Positions 14,957-23,138 are shown, numbered from the stretch's first letter. The stretch: 32,192 nucleotides of DNA from an uncultured Oscillospiraceae bacterium (GCA_900768135.1 CAAGBT010000063.1:1-32192); one strand, 5' to 3'. Numbers and translations: made by a program. Notes: generated by a model from the sequence alone, not told the origin.

Positions 14957-15814
14957 TCAGCCCTTCACAGCGCCCGCGGCCACGCCCTTAATGATGTGCT
15001 TCTGGCACAGCAGGTAGAAAATAATGACGGGGAGGATGCTCAGCAGGATCAGCGCCATGGTCGCGCCGAGGTCAACAGTGCCGTAGCTGCCCTTGAGATA
15101 CTGGATGTGGATGGGGATGGTCCAATACTTCGTGCGGTCGAGTACGAGATAGGGGAGCAGATAGTCGTTCCAGACCCACATGATCTCAAGGATGCCGACG
15201 GAGATCATCGTGGGCTTGAGCATCGGCAGCACCACGGAAAAGTAGGTGCGCAGCGGGCCGCAGCCGTCAATGGCGGCCGCCTCCTCGATCTCCAGCGGGA
15301 TCGACTTGACAAAGCCGACGAACATGAAAATGGCAAGGCCCGCGCCGAAGCCAAGATACACGATGGGAATGGTCCAGGGCGTGTTAAGCTTAAGCGTATC
15401 GGCCGTTTTGGAGAGGGTGAACATGACCATCTGGAACGGCACGACCATTGAAAAGACGCAGAAGTAATACACGATGCGGCAGAATTTGCTGTCTACGCGC
15501 GCAATATACCATGCGGCCATGGAGGTACACAGCAGGATGAGCGCCGTGGAGACCACGGTGATAAACAGACTGTAGGCCGCAGACTTCCAGAATGGGTAGT
15601 TGCCGAAGGTCATACCCTTTACAAAGTTCGACCAGCCGGCAAAGCTCTCCTCATTCGGGAGGGCAAAGGTATCGGTCTTGACGAAGGTGTTGAGCTTGAA
15701 GGAGTTGACGACCACCGTGAGTACGGGCAGCACATAGATGATGCAGATGACCGCCAGCACGATGGACAGGATCATCTTGCGCCGTTTTTCGGCGGAGAGA
15801 GTCTGCTTGTTCAT
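14957..15814 (-). CDS. Carbohydrate ABC transporter permease, MalG type
   Basis: 285 residues, six predicted membrane segments. The cytoplasmic EAA loop EEAAAIDGCGPLRTYFSVVLPML, which docks the ATPase, is well conserved. MalG-type permeases pair with a MalF-type partner to pass oligosaccharides delivered by a binding lipoprotein. The ATG at 15814 has AAGGAGG upstream and overlaps the preceding permease stop by one base (TAATG). An open frame continues upstream to 16237 in a shadow of that gene. No ATP-binding protein is encoded in this operon, so a shared MsmK/MsmX-type ATPase elsewhere is expected. Confidence 0.92.
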   Translation of the reverse strand: MNKQTLSAEKRRKMILSIVLAVICIIYVLPVLTVVVNSFKLNTFVKTDTFALPNEESFAGWSNFVKGMTFGNYPFWKSAAYSLFITVVSTALILLCTSMAAWYIARVDSKFCRIVYYFCVFSMVVPFQMVMFTLSKTADTLKLNTPWTIPIVYLGFGAGLAIFMFVGFVKSIPLEIEEAAAIDGCGPLRTYFSVVLPMLKPTMISVGILEIMWVWNDYLLPYLVLDRTKYWTIPIHIQYLKGSYGTVDLGATMALILLSILPVIIFYLLCQKHIIKGVAAGAVKG

Positions 15815-16728
15815 TACTGCTGCACCTCCTTTTTGCGGTTGGAATTGAGCTGGAGCAGACCAATGGACGCCACGAGAATGAAGAACAGCACGGCCTTGGC
15901 CTGCGCGGTGCCGCGCGAGTTGGCGTTCTGGCCGTAGAAGGTGTTCAGGATGTTCAGCGCCAGCATCTCGGTCGTCTTGATGACGCTGCCGTCGGGCAGG
16001 ATATTGTAGGGCTGGCCGCCGGTCAGGGCGAGGTTCTGGTCGAACAGCTTGAAGCCGTTCGTAAGCGACAGGAACGTGCAGATCGTGATGGAGGGCATCA
16101 CATTCGGAATCGTGACCTTCCAGAGTGTCTGCCAGCGGCTCGCGCCGTCGATCTTTGCGGCTTCGAGCATATCCTCCGGCACGGCCTGGAGGCCGGCGAT
16201 GTAAATGATCATCATATAGCCGATCTGCTGCCAGCACATCAGGATGATGAGTCCCCAGAAGCCGTACTTCGTCTCCAGCAGGATGGACGTGCCGTAGCGC
16301 GAGAGGATGCCGTCAAAGATCATCGACCAGATGTAGCCCAGCACGATGCCGCCGATGAGGTTGGGCATGAAGAACACCGTGCGGTAGAGATTGCTGCCCT
16401 TGATGCCCTGCGTGAGCGCGTAGGCCACGGCGAAGGCCAGCACGTTGATCAGCACCAGCGAAACGACCGCAAACAGCGCCGTGAACCAGAACGAATGGAC
16501 GAAGCTTGCGTCCTGAAATGCGCGGCGGTAGTTTTCAAGGCCGATAAAGGTCGCATCGCTTGTGACCTTGAATTTGCAGAACGAGAGGTAGATTCCCTTA
16601 AAGAACGGATAGACAAAGCCAATAAGGAATGCACAGACCATCGGCCCCATGAACAGCGGCGACCAGCGGCGGGTGGATCTGCGGATCGTTGTGCTGTTGA
16701 CTGCCGCGCCGTCACGCTTGTGTTTCAA
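15814..16728 (-). CDS. Carbohydrate ABC transporter permease, MalF type
   Basis: About 304 residues with six membrane segments and the EAA loop EAAKIDGASRWQTLWKVTIP. Partner of the MalG-type permease with which it overlaps by one base. The start is uncertain. The frame opens at TTG 16737, but GGGAG lies directly against it; TTG 16728 is 9 bases from that GGGAG and is preferred. No ATG lies near. The low-efficiency start, plus the hairpins before it, would make less permease than binding protein, as is usual for such operons. Confidence 0.9.
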   Translation of the reverse strand: MKHKRDGAAVNSTTIRRSTRRWSPLFMGPMVCAFLIGFVYPFFKGIYLSFCKFKVTSDATFIGLENYRRAFQDASFVHSFWFTALFAVVSLVLINVLAFAVAYALTQGIKGSNLYRTVFFMPNLIGGIVLGYIWSMIFDGILSRYGTSILLETKYGFWGLIILMCWQQIGYMMIIYIAGLQAVPEDMLEAAKIDGASRWQTLWKVTIPNVMPSITICTFLSLTNGFKLFDQNLALTGGQPYNILPDGSVIKTTEMLALNILNTFYGQNANSRGTAQAKAVLFFILVASIGLLQLNSNRKKEVQQ

Positions 16729-16778
16729 ATCGATCAACTCCCAACCAAGATATTTTTTCTGTACACAGTGCGCGCCTC

Positions 16779-16832
16779 ATGCAGCGCGCGCCGTGAAATG
16801 CAGAGAGGGGCGGGCGAAATCGCCCGCCCCTC
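16779..16832 (-). other. Intercistronic hairpins between binding protein and permease
   Basis: A perfect 12-base stem (16805-16816 with 16821-16832, AAAT loop) is followed on the transcript by a second GCGCGC stem (about 16773-16796). Neither has a T tract. In binding-protein transporter operons such hairpins protect the upstream message and reduce read-through, raising the binding protein above the permeases. Confidence 0.6.
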
Positions 16833-16866
16833 CGTTCAGTTATGCAGCTTTGCCGGTCAGGCGGCC

Positions 16867-18195
16867 TTAGCCGTTGGCAGCGGCGTACTGGGTGGCCCAG
16901 CCGTCCACAAACGCGGTCTTGACGAGTTCCCAGTTGGCGTCAGACTGGTCGGCGTCGTACTGGTTCATCGCGGAGACGAGCGCAGCGCGGTAAGCGTCAA
17001 CATTGGGCTGGAAGTTGGTGACCCAGGGCATGATATAGTTGTCGTTGAGCGCATACTCGTTGGCGTCGGCCAGGAAGCCGTTGGTGGATTCGGCGGCATT
17101 CTTGTAAGGCATGGCGGCGAATTCATCGACCAGCATACGGGAGACCTCAGCATCGGTGACCATCCACTTCATGAAGTCGAGAGTCGCCTGGATGTCCTCG
17201 GCAGAAGCCTTGGCATTAACAGCCCAGCAGTTTTCCGTACCGCAGTTGAGGCCGGCCTTCTCCTCGCCGTCCACACCGCAGTAGAAGGGGATCATGGAAA
17301 GGTTGTCCAGACCGTACTGGCCATCGCCGGTGCCGGTGAGCGCGGCCCACTCCCAGGAGCCGTTCTGATAGAACACGGCCTGCTCCTTGCCGAACTCGCC
17401 CTGAGCGTCAAAGCCGCCGGCAGCCAGGTCAGCAGGATTCACAGCGCTGTTGTTGATGTACAGATCCCACAGATTCTTGTAGTTCTGCATATAAGTACCC
17501 TTGATGCTCGGGGGGCAGACCTTCCAGGCGTCGGGATCGTCAACAGACTCATAGTAGTATTCGAGGTTGGCGAGGTGGCCGGTGAAGCGCCAGCTGGAAT
17601 CGTCGCTCATGGAAGAGGAGGTGAAAGCATCGAAGCCAAGCTCGGAAGCGCGGGCATGGATGTCCTCGGCGACCTTCTTGAGGGAGTCGAAGTTGGTGAT
17701 GTCGGCAAGGGTGTAGCCGGCCTTCTCCAGCAGATCCTCGTTGACGATGATGCCGTAGCACTCGTAGCAGTAGCCGATGGAGCAGAGCTTGCCGTTGTCG
17801 TCATAGAGGTTGTAGGCGTCGGTGCTCAGTTCGTTGGCAATGTCGGTGCCGGTCAGGTCGTAGCAGTAGTCGCCCCAGGTGCCGATGGCGGCCTGGTTGC
17901 CCACGACGAACATCGTCGGGGCTTCAGCCTTGTCCATCTCGGCGGTCAGGGTCTCGTTGTAGGTGCCGGATGCAGCGGTCAGAACGGTGACGGGGACGCC
18001 GGTCTTCTCGGTGTACATGCCGGCGACCTTCTGCAGCGTGGCGTCAGCCTCAGGCTTGAAGTTCAGCCAGTAAACGCGGCCGGTGGCGGTGGTATCGCCG
18101 TCGCCGCTGCCCTGCGTGTCATCCGTCTTGTCGCCGCAGGCGACGAGGGAGAGCGCCATGACAAGGGCAAGGATCAGTGCAAGATACTTTTTCAT
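16867..18195 (-). CDS. Extracellular sugar-binding lipoprotein of ABC transporter
   Basis: 442 residues. The signal peptide ends in a lipobox (LVAC, Cys at 20), so the protein is lipid-anchored on the outer face of the membrane. A Gly/Asp/Thr-rich linker follows. The rest resembles family 1 solute-binding proteins (MalE/MsmE-like) in size, with many aromatic residues such as SSWRFTGHLANLEYYY that could stack on sugars. The context (lacI, MalF/MalG permeases, malQ) points to maltodextrin or a similar alpha-glucan; the sequence alone does not prove the sugar. AAAAGGAG precedes the ATG at 18195. Confidence 0.92.
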   Translation of the reverse strand: MKKYLALILALVMALSLVACGDKTDDTQGSGDGDTTATGRVYWLNFKPEADATLQKVAGMYTEKTGVPVTVLTAASGTYNETLTAEMDKAEAPTMFVVGNQAAIGTWGDYCYDLTGTDIANELSTDAYNLYDDNGKLCSIGYCYECYGIIVNEDLLEKAGYTLADITNFDSLKKVAEDIHARASELGFDAFTSSSMSDDSSWRFTGHLANLEYYYESVDDPDAWKVCPPSIKGTYMQNYKNLWDLYINNSAVNPADLAAGGFDAQGEFGKEQAVFYQNGSWEWAALTGTGDGQYGLDNLSMIPFYCGVDGEEKAGLNCGTENCWAVNAKASAEDIQATLDFMKWMVTDAEVSRMLVDEFAAMPYKNAAESTNGFLADANEYALNDNYIMPWVTNFQPNVDAYRAALVSAMNQYDADQSDANWELVKTAFVDGWATQYAAANG

Positions 18196-18222
18196 GTTGT
18201 CATAAACTCCTTTTCAAATTTA

Positions 18223-18247
18223 TTTTCGCGCGGTGACCGCGGGAAAA
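18223..18247. promoter_or_regulatory. Near-perfect palindrome between lacI and the sugar-binding protein gene
   Basis: A 25-base palindrome centred on G18235 with one mismatched pair (18228/18242): TTTTC-CGCGGT arms on each side. It sits between the lacI stop and the next ribosome binding site. It could be a second operator or an mRNA hairpin that sets expression of the binding protein. Confidence 0.45.
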
Positions 18248-19264
18248 TCATTTCGTCAGGTTGCGCACGGACTGACCGGCGCGCAGCTCGGTTGGCAGAG
18301 TGACGTGGCGGTTGCCGCCGCGCCCCTCGATCATATCGAGCAGGATCTCCACGCTCGTTTCGCCCATGGCAGTCTTTGGCTGGCAGAGGGTGGTGAGCAT
18401 GGGGTGGATGTACTCGGAGACGTTGATGCCGTCGATAGCGATGACGGAGCAGTCCTCGGGGATGGAGCGCCCGTTCTCGCGCAGGGCGCGCATCGCGCCG
18501 ATGGCCATATCGTCGGCAATGGCGAACACGGCGGTGAAATCGGCGGGGGAGCGCAGACGCTTTTGCATGGCGGCGTAGGCGGTGGCAATGGTGAAATCCT
18601 CGGCGCAGATCAGGTCCTCCGGATATTCCGTAAGGCCAAAATCGCGCAGCGCACGCTGATAGCCAAGGTAGCGGAGCTGGGAGATCGAGCTGTCATCGGG
18701 ATCGGCGGTCAGCGCGGCGATGCGGCGGTGGCCGTTTTTGTAAAGCTCCGCTACGGCGCGGTACGCCTCCTGCTCATCGACGATGGAAACGGAGGAGTAT
18801 TCCGTCTGGCGCAGCGTGCCGTAGGAATTGGTGTAGGTGCAGCAGACGAACGGCACGTTCAACAGCGCGACCTCGCCGGGCGTATAGTCGCTGCGGCCGC
18901 CGAGGAACACAATGCCGCGCAGGCGCTTTTCGCGCTCCATCACCGCGCCGCACTTGAGTTCGTCGTCGCAGGAGGAGATCTGCCGCATGACCATGGTGTA
19001 GCCCGCGGCGTCCAGCTTGCGCTCGATGGCGTGGATGATGTCGGTATAGAACGGGTTCTGCACGCCGCGCACCACAAGGCCGATCGCGTCGGAGTGGACC
19101 CTGACCAGATCGCGCGCGCTGTTGTTGGGAACGTAGTTGTGCGATTCGATTACCGTGCGCACCCGCTTGCGGGAGTCGTCGCTGACGTCGGGGCGGTTGT
19201 TGAGAACGCGGGAAACGGTGCTGACGCTCACGCCGGAAAGCTTTGCGATATCCTTGATGGTCAA
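18248..19264 (-). CDS. LacI/GalR family transcriptional regulator
   Basis: 338 residues from a TTG start at 19264 preceded by AAAGGAG; this start begins exactly at the conserved TIKDIAKLSGVSVSTVSRVLNNRPDVS helix-turn-helix, so the longer open frame to 19516 is rejected. A periplasmic-binding-protein-like sensor domain follows (about 60-338), typical of sugar-responsive LacI repressors. It is the first gene of the transporter-malQ operon and has a large palindrome over its own transcription start, so it most likely represses itself and the whole operon until the sugar is present. The effector is inferred to be maltose or a maltodextrin. Confidence 0.93.
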   Translation of the reverse strand: MTIKDIAKLSGVSVSTVSRVLNNRPDVSDDSRKRVRTVIESHNYVPNNSARDLVRVHSDAIGLVVRGVQNPFYTDIIHAIERKLDAAGYTMVMRQISSCDDELKCGAVMEREKRLRGIVFLGGRSDYTPGEVALLNVPFVCCTYTNSYGTLRQTEYSSVSIVDEQEAYRAVAELYKNGHRRIAALTADPDDSSISQLRYLGYQRALRDFGLTEYPEDLICAEDFTIATAYAAMQKRLRSPADFTAVFAIADDMAIGAMRALRENGRSIPEDCSVIAIDGINVSEYIHPMLTTLCQPKTAMGETSVEILLDMIEGRGGNRHVTLPTELRAGQSVRNLTK

Positions 19265-19290
19265 GCAGATCCGCTCCTTTCGCGCGTCTG

Positions 19291-19324
19291 AAGTTGGAAA
19301 CCTTACCGGTAACGTTTCCAACTT
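19291..19324. promoter_or_regulatory. 34-bp nested palindrome, operator of the lacI operon
   Basis: Around a central TTACCGGTAA (19303-19312) lie arms AAGTTGGAAAC (19291-19301) and GTTTCCAACTT (19314-19324). All share one centre (19307.5), with a single mismatched pair at 19302/19313. The centre has the CG dyad typical of LacI-family sites. It begins about 3 bases after the expected transcription start, a classic repression position. Confidence 0.8.
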
Positions 19325-19333
19325 TCGATTTCC

Positions 19334-19362
19334 ATCATAGTCTCCCCAAGGCGCTTTGTCAA
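19334..19362 (-). promoter_or_regulatory. Strong SigA promoter of the lacI-transporter-malQ operon
   Basis: On the minus strand TTGACA (19357-19362), 17 bases, TATGAT (19334-19339). Such strength with an operator right at the start site indicates tightly regulated, highly inducible expression. Confidence 0.88.
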
Positions 19363-19476
19363 ATGGAAGTTGCCGATTTTGATGAAAAATGGGGAAATGC
19401 ACAACGCTGGAAGAGACTTTCTTGTTAAAATAAACAAGGGGGCGGGGAGCTGCCAGGCGTTCCGAAGCATAAAGAA

Positions 19477-19529
19477 GATCCCTCATTTCGTTGGCGTCTG
19501 CCGGGCGGCATAGCACGAAATGAGGGATC
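19477..19529 (-). terminator. Long hairpin terminator after asd
   Basis: GATCCCTCATTTCGT (19477-19491) and its exact complement (19515-19529) form a 15-base stem; the 23-base loop holds an inner TGCC/GGCA stem. On the minus strand it follows the asd stop by about 30 bases and runs into TTCTTT. It separates the hom-lysC-asd operon from the lacI promoter. Confidence 0.7.
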
Positions 19530-19560
19530 TGTCATTAAAAATTGCAGCGAAACGAGAAAA

Positions 19561-20562
19561 TTACTTCAGCAGCAGCTCTGCGATCTGGATGGTATTGGTC
19601 GCCGCGCCCTTGCGTATCTGGTCGCCGCAGCACCAGAGGTTCAGGCCGCGCTCGTCGGTCAGATCCTCGCGGATACGGCCGACAAAAACCGTATCCTGGT
19701 CGGACGTGTCGAGCGGCATGGGGTAGATCCTGTTTCCAAGATCGTCCACGAGCTTGCAGCCGGGGGCGTTTGCAATGAGTTCTTTCGCACGCGCAACGCT
19801 GATCTTTTCCTTCGTGCGCAGCACCACGGAAACGCTGTGGCTGCGCACCACCGGCACGCGCGCGCAGGTGCAGCTGACCTTCATCTCCGGCAGATGCAGG
19901 ATCTTGCGGCCCTCGTTCTGCATCTTCATCTCCTCGCTGGTGTAACCCTCAAAGGCTTCGCCGCCGATCTGGGGGATGATGTTGTAGGCGATCTGATACT
20001 GGAAGACCTTGGGTTCAAGATGTTTGCCTTCGGCAAGGGCCTTGACTTCGTTGTTGAGTTCATCGATGCCGCCCTTGCCCGCGCCGCTCACAGCCTGATA
20101 GGACGAGGCGATGATCGTTTCGATGGGGCTTTCCTTGGCCAGCGCGTTGATGGCCACGAGCGTGATGATCGTAGTGCAGTTGGGATTGGAGAGAATGCCC
20201 TTGTGCCACTTCACGTCCTCGGGGTTGATCTCGGGAACGACCAGCGGCACGTTGGGATCGAGACGGAAGGCGCTGGAGTTATCGACGAACACCGCGCCTG
20301 CCTTGACGATGGCGGGCGCAAAGCGCGCGGCAATATCGTTCTCCGCTGCGCCAAGCACGATGTCCAGCCCCTCGAACGCATCGTCGGACGCTTCGACGAT
20401 GGTGCATTCCTGCCCCTTGAACAGAACGCTGCCGCCCGCGCTTCTGGCGCTGGCGATGGGACGCAGAGACGCAACGGGGAAGCTGCGCTCTTCAAGGATC
20501 TTGATCATTTCCTGACCGACGGCGCCCGTTGCGCCGAGAATACCGACATTGACCTGTTTCAT
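19561..20562 (-). CDS. asd: Aspartate-semialdehyde dehydrogenase
   Basis: 333 residues. It reduces aspartyl phosphate to aspartate semialdehyde with NADPH, the branch point to threonine, methionine, lysine and diaminopimelate. The NADP motif GATGAVG is at 10-16, the catalytic cysteine is C129 in SNPNCTT, and the active-site His lies in VVRSHSVSV. The ATG at 20562 shares one base with the lysC stop and has AAAGGAG inside the lysC end, so the two are coupled. Last gene of hom-lysC-asd. Confidence 0.96.
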   Translation of the reverse strand: MKQVNVGILGATGAVGQEMIKILEERSFPVASLRPIASARSAGGSVLFKGQECTIVEASDDAFEGLDIVLGAAENDIAARFAPAIVKAGAVFVDNSSAFRLDPNVPLVVPEINPEDVKWHKGILSNPNCTTIITLVAINALAKESPIETIIASSYQAVSGAGKGGIDELNNEVKALAEGKHLEPKVFQYQIAYNIIPQIGGEAFEGYTSEEMKMQNEGRKILHLPEMKVSCTCARVPVVRSHSVSVVLRTKEKISVARAKELIANAPGCKLVDDLGNRIYPMPLDTSDQDTVFVGRIREDLTDERGLNLWCCGDQIRKGAATNTIQIAELLLK

Positions 20563-21887
20563 TATACTACATTCTCCTTTACAAAGCTGTGATACAGGAC
20601 GCGGATCGCCTGTTCAAAATCTTTTTCTTCCACACCCACAATGATGTTCAGCTCCTCCGGACCCTGCGTGATCATGCGGATGTTGACGCCGTTTTCGCCG
20701 AGCTTGGCAAAGATCTTGCCGGATACGCCTGGGCGGTACGCCATCTTCCGGCCGACGGCTGCGACGATGGCAATATGTTCCGTCACGGTTATCTTATTCG
20801 GCTGCACCTCTTTTTGCAGCTCACCCAGCATTTCATACAGTACGCGCGACGCCCTGTCCGACGAGACAACGAGCGACACGATGTCGATGCCGGAGGGGAT
20901 GTATTCCACGTTTATCTCGTGGCGCGCCAGCACGTCAAGGATCTTCAGCAGCGTTCCCGGCGTGCTGGACATACCGGCCTTGGAAATGGTGATGACGGAA
21001 AAACCCTTCTTGCCGGCGATGCCCGTGATAAAGCCGCCGTCCTCCCGCTCGTCGCCTACAGATTCGAGGATCATGGTGCCGGGATGGTCGGGAGCGTTGG
21101 TGTTGCGGATGTTGAGCGGGATGTTCTTCTCCCGCACGGGGAAAATCGTTCCCTCGTGCAGCACCTGCGCGCCGATATAGCTCAGCTCGCGCAGCTCGCT
21201 GTAGGTCACGCGCGGGATCGGCTCGGGGTCGCTGACGATGCGCGGATCTGCCATCAGAATGCCGGAAACATCCGTCCAGTTTTCGTAAACGTCGGCGTCC
21301 AGAGCGGCCGCTGCAAGCGCGCCGGTGATGTCGCTGCCGCCGCGGGAGAAGGTTTTGATGTGGCCGTCGGGCATCACGCCGTAAAAGCCCGGGATCACGA
21401 CCCTGCGCCCATCGGCCGCGCGGCGCAGCGCCTCGTAGCTTGCGTCCTGATCGACCGTGCCGTCAAAACGGAATTTGACCCACAGCGCCGCGTCAAGAAA
21501 ATCATAGCCGAGGTATTCCGCCATCAGCCTTGCGGAGAAGTATTCGCCGCGCGAGGCAAGCTCGTCCTCGCTGATCCCGCTGCGCATCCTGTTCCACAGC
21601 GTGTCAAAGTCGGCGCTGAGGTCGAGCTGCAGCCCGCACTCGGCAATGATCTCGTTGTAGCGGTCGCGGATCATGGCGAAGATGTCCTCGCACGTTACGC
21701 CGTACTTGATGTGGGCGGCGCACAGGTAGAGCAGGTCGGTGATCTTGTGGTCGCCGGAAAAGCGCTTGCCCGGCGCGGAGACGATGACCACCCGGCGGGC
21801 GGGATCGGATTCCACAATGGACTTGACCTTGGCGAACTGGCGTGCATCGGCAAGCGATGAGCCGCCAAATTTCAAAACTTTCAGCAT
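20562..21887 (-). CDS. lysC: Aspartate kinase (monofunctional)
   Basis: 441 residues. It phosphorylates aspartate, the first and feedback-controlled step of the pathway. The kinase motif KFGGSS is at 6-11, and the C-terminal 140 residues hold paired ACT domains (GFSVITISKAGMSSTPGTLLKILDVL and IAIVAAVGRKMAYRPGVSGKIFAKL), where lysine or threonine would bind. ATG 21887 is preferred because GAGGA lies 9 bases before it; ATG 21896, overlapping the hom stop (ATGA), would add three residues but has no spaced ribosome binding site. In the threonine operon, threonine sensitivity is plausible but unproven. Confidence 0.95.
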   Translation of the reverse strand: MLKVLKFGGSSLADARQFAKVKSIVESDPARRVVIVSAPGKRFSGDHKITDLLYLCAAHIKYGVTCEDIFAMIRDRYNEIIAECGLQLDLSADFDTLWNRMRSGISEDELASRGEYFSARLMAEYLGYDFLDAALWVKFRFDGTVDQDASYEALRRAADGRRVVIPGFYGVMPDGHIKTFSRGGSDITGALAAAALDADVYENWTDVSGILMADPRIVSDPEPIPRVTYSELRELSYIGAQVLHEGTIFPVREKNIPLNIRNTNAPDHPGTMILESVGDEREDGGFITGIAGKKGFSVITISKAGMSSTPGTLLKILDVLARHEINVEYIPSGIDIVSLVVSSDRASRVLYEMLGELQKEVQPNKITVTEHIAIVAAVGRKMAYRPGVSGKIFAKLGENGVNIRMITQGPEELNIIVGVEEKDFEQAIRVLYHSFVKENVV

Positions 21888-21892
21888 GGGAA

Positions 21893-23002
21893 TCATTCCT
21901 CTTCGGCCGCATAGCGCGCAAGCAGCGCGTGCGGGTCGTCCTTTCGGTAAGATTCGTAGGCGTCAAACGCCTCGCGGGCGCTGCACACGCGCGAAAAATA
22001 CTCGCCCATGCAGCGGAACAGCCACTTGCCCCGCGCGCCGGAGAGATTCACGGAGCAGGGGACAAAGCCGTCGGAATAGAAGCTGCGGCAGCCGGCGGCA
22101 ATATCGAGACAGTCGCGCAGCACGTTCGAACCGGTCGGCCAGCCGCCCGCGCCCGCGCCGGAAAAGCTCTGCTTGCCGAAGCGCGCGGCACAGAGGGATA
22201 CGAGGTTGCCCGTGCCGCCGGTGTGCGCCTCGGGCGCGGAGGAGGGGAAGAGCGTGGGGCAGACGAACGCGGCGACGGAATTTCCGCTTTTCTCCGCGCG
22301 GGCAATGAGCTTGCAGGTCAGGCCATCGGCCTTTGCCCTGGCGATGTCGTCCGCGGTGACGGACGAGATGCCGATGCAGGGGATATCCTCCTCCCTGATG
22401 TCCACGCCGAAGGCAAGGTCGGCGGAGAGGACGAGCTTGCGCCGCGCGTCCAGTCCCTCCACGTCGGCGGTCGGATCGGCTTCGGCGTAGCCCAGCTCCT
22501 GCGCCCGTGCAAGCGCGGCGGCGTAGTCTGTGCCGGAAACCGTCATGGCGGAGAGCATATAGTTCGTTGTACCGTTCAGAATGCCCTCAACTGCGGTGAT
22601 CTCATCAAGCTGCGCCGCGCGGGAAAGGGAGGTGAGCCATGGGATGCCGCCGCCTGCGGCGGCGGTGCAGCGCAGCGCGACGCCCTGCTCCTTGGCAAGT
22701 GCGGTCAGCTCGTCGAAATGCGCGCACATGAGCTGCTTGTTTGCGGTGACAACGTGCTTGCCCGCGCGCATGGCCGCGCAGAGATAGCTGTATGCCGGCT
22801 CGATGCCCCCTATGACCTCCACAACGATATCGATCGCGGGATCGCGCACGATCTCGTCAAAGTCCGCTGTAACGGTGCAGGAAAGCTCCGGACGCGGGCG
22901 GCGCGAGAGAACGGATGCAATGCGCAGGTCGGTCCGTCCCTCGCACAGCCGGTAAAAATGAGAACCGACCGTGCCGAAGCCAAGCAGCGCGATAGTTGTC
23001 AT
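21893..23002 (-). CDS. hom: Homoserine dehydrogenase, short form without ACT domain
   Basis: 369 residues. It reduces aspartate semialdehyde to homoserine. The nucleotide motif GFGTVG is at 8-13; TANKQLM and the GILNGTTNYMLS / AQELGYAEADPTADVEGLDARRK blocks are diagnostic of the catalytic domain. Many Bacillota enzymes are longer, about 430 residues, with a C-terminal regulatory ACT domain; here the protein ends about where that would begin, so direct threonine inhibition by an ACT domain is not expected. ATG 23002 has AGAAGG 8 bases upstream and is preferred over TTG 23008. First gene of hom-lysC-asd. Confidence 0.93.
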   Translation of the reverse strand: MTTIALLGFGTVGSHFYRLCEGRTDLRIASVLSRRPRPELSCTVTADFDEIVRDPAIDIVVEVIGGIEPAYSYLCAAMRAGKHVVTANKQLMCAHFDELTALAKEQGVALRCTAAAGGGIPWLTSLSRAAQLDEITAVEGILNGTTNYMLSAMTVSGTDYAAALARAQELGYAEADPTADVEGLDARRKLVLSADLAFGVDIREEDIPCIGISSVTADDIARAKADGLTCKLIARAEKSGNSVAAFVCPTLFPSSAPEAHTGGTGNLVSLCAARFGKQSFSGAGAGGWPTGSNVLRDCLDIAAGCRSFYSDGFVPCSVNLSGARGKWLFRCMGEYFSRVCSAREAFDAYESYRKDDPHALLARYAAEEE

Positions 23003-23034
23003 GTTCAAGACCTTCTTTCTTTTTGGAATGCTCC

Positions 23035-23095
23035 GTCAAGTGCGGACGATTTTGTGTGTTTTGACTGAAATGTCCGCGAAACAAAAACACTTGAC
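23035..23095 (-). promoter_or_regulatory. Structured leader of the hom-lysC-asd transcript
   Basis: GTCAAGTG (23035-23042) pairs with CACTTGAC (23088-23095), and inside it GCGGAC (23042-23047) pairs with GTCCGC (23072-23077). On the hom transcript, which should begin near 23103, this gives a bulged hairpin covering almost the entire first 70 bases. GTGTTTT and AAAACAC inside could pair as an alternative. It matches no riboswitch I know and has no terminator. It also covers the thrC -35 box, so a DNA operator is the other possibility. Confidence 0.5.
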
Positions 23096-23119
23096 TTTTT
23101 GATGGAAACAATATAACAT
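23091..23119 (+). promoter_or_regulatory. Promoter of thrC-thrH
   Basis: TTGACT (23091-23096), 17 bases, TAACAT (23114-23119), 67 bases before the thrC start. It overlaps the oppositely directed hom promoter. Confidence 0.65.
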
Positions 23120-23138
23120 AGCGTTTGTGAAAAAACAA
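23110..23138 (-). promoter_or_regulatory. Promoter of hom-lysC-asd
   Basis: On the minus strand TTGTTT (23133-23138), 17 bases, TATATT (23110-23115). Its -10 overlaps the -10 of the thrC promoter, so the two operons compete for, or are jointly controlled at, one site. Confidence 0.6.

Noticed and set aside
16495..18303. A 602-codon plus-strand frame opposite the sugar-binding protein
   Set aside because: Shadow of the lipoprotein gene; low-complexity composition and no start signal.
18248..19516. A longer LacI reading to 19516
   Set aside because: The extension covers the promoter and operator. The TTG at 19264 has AAAGGAG and begins right at the conserved helix-turn-helix.
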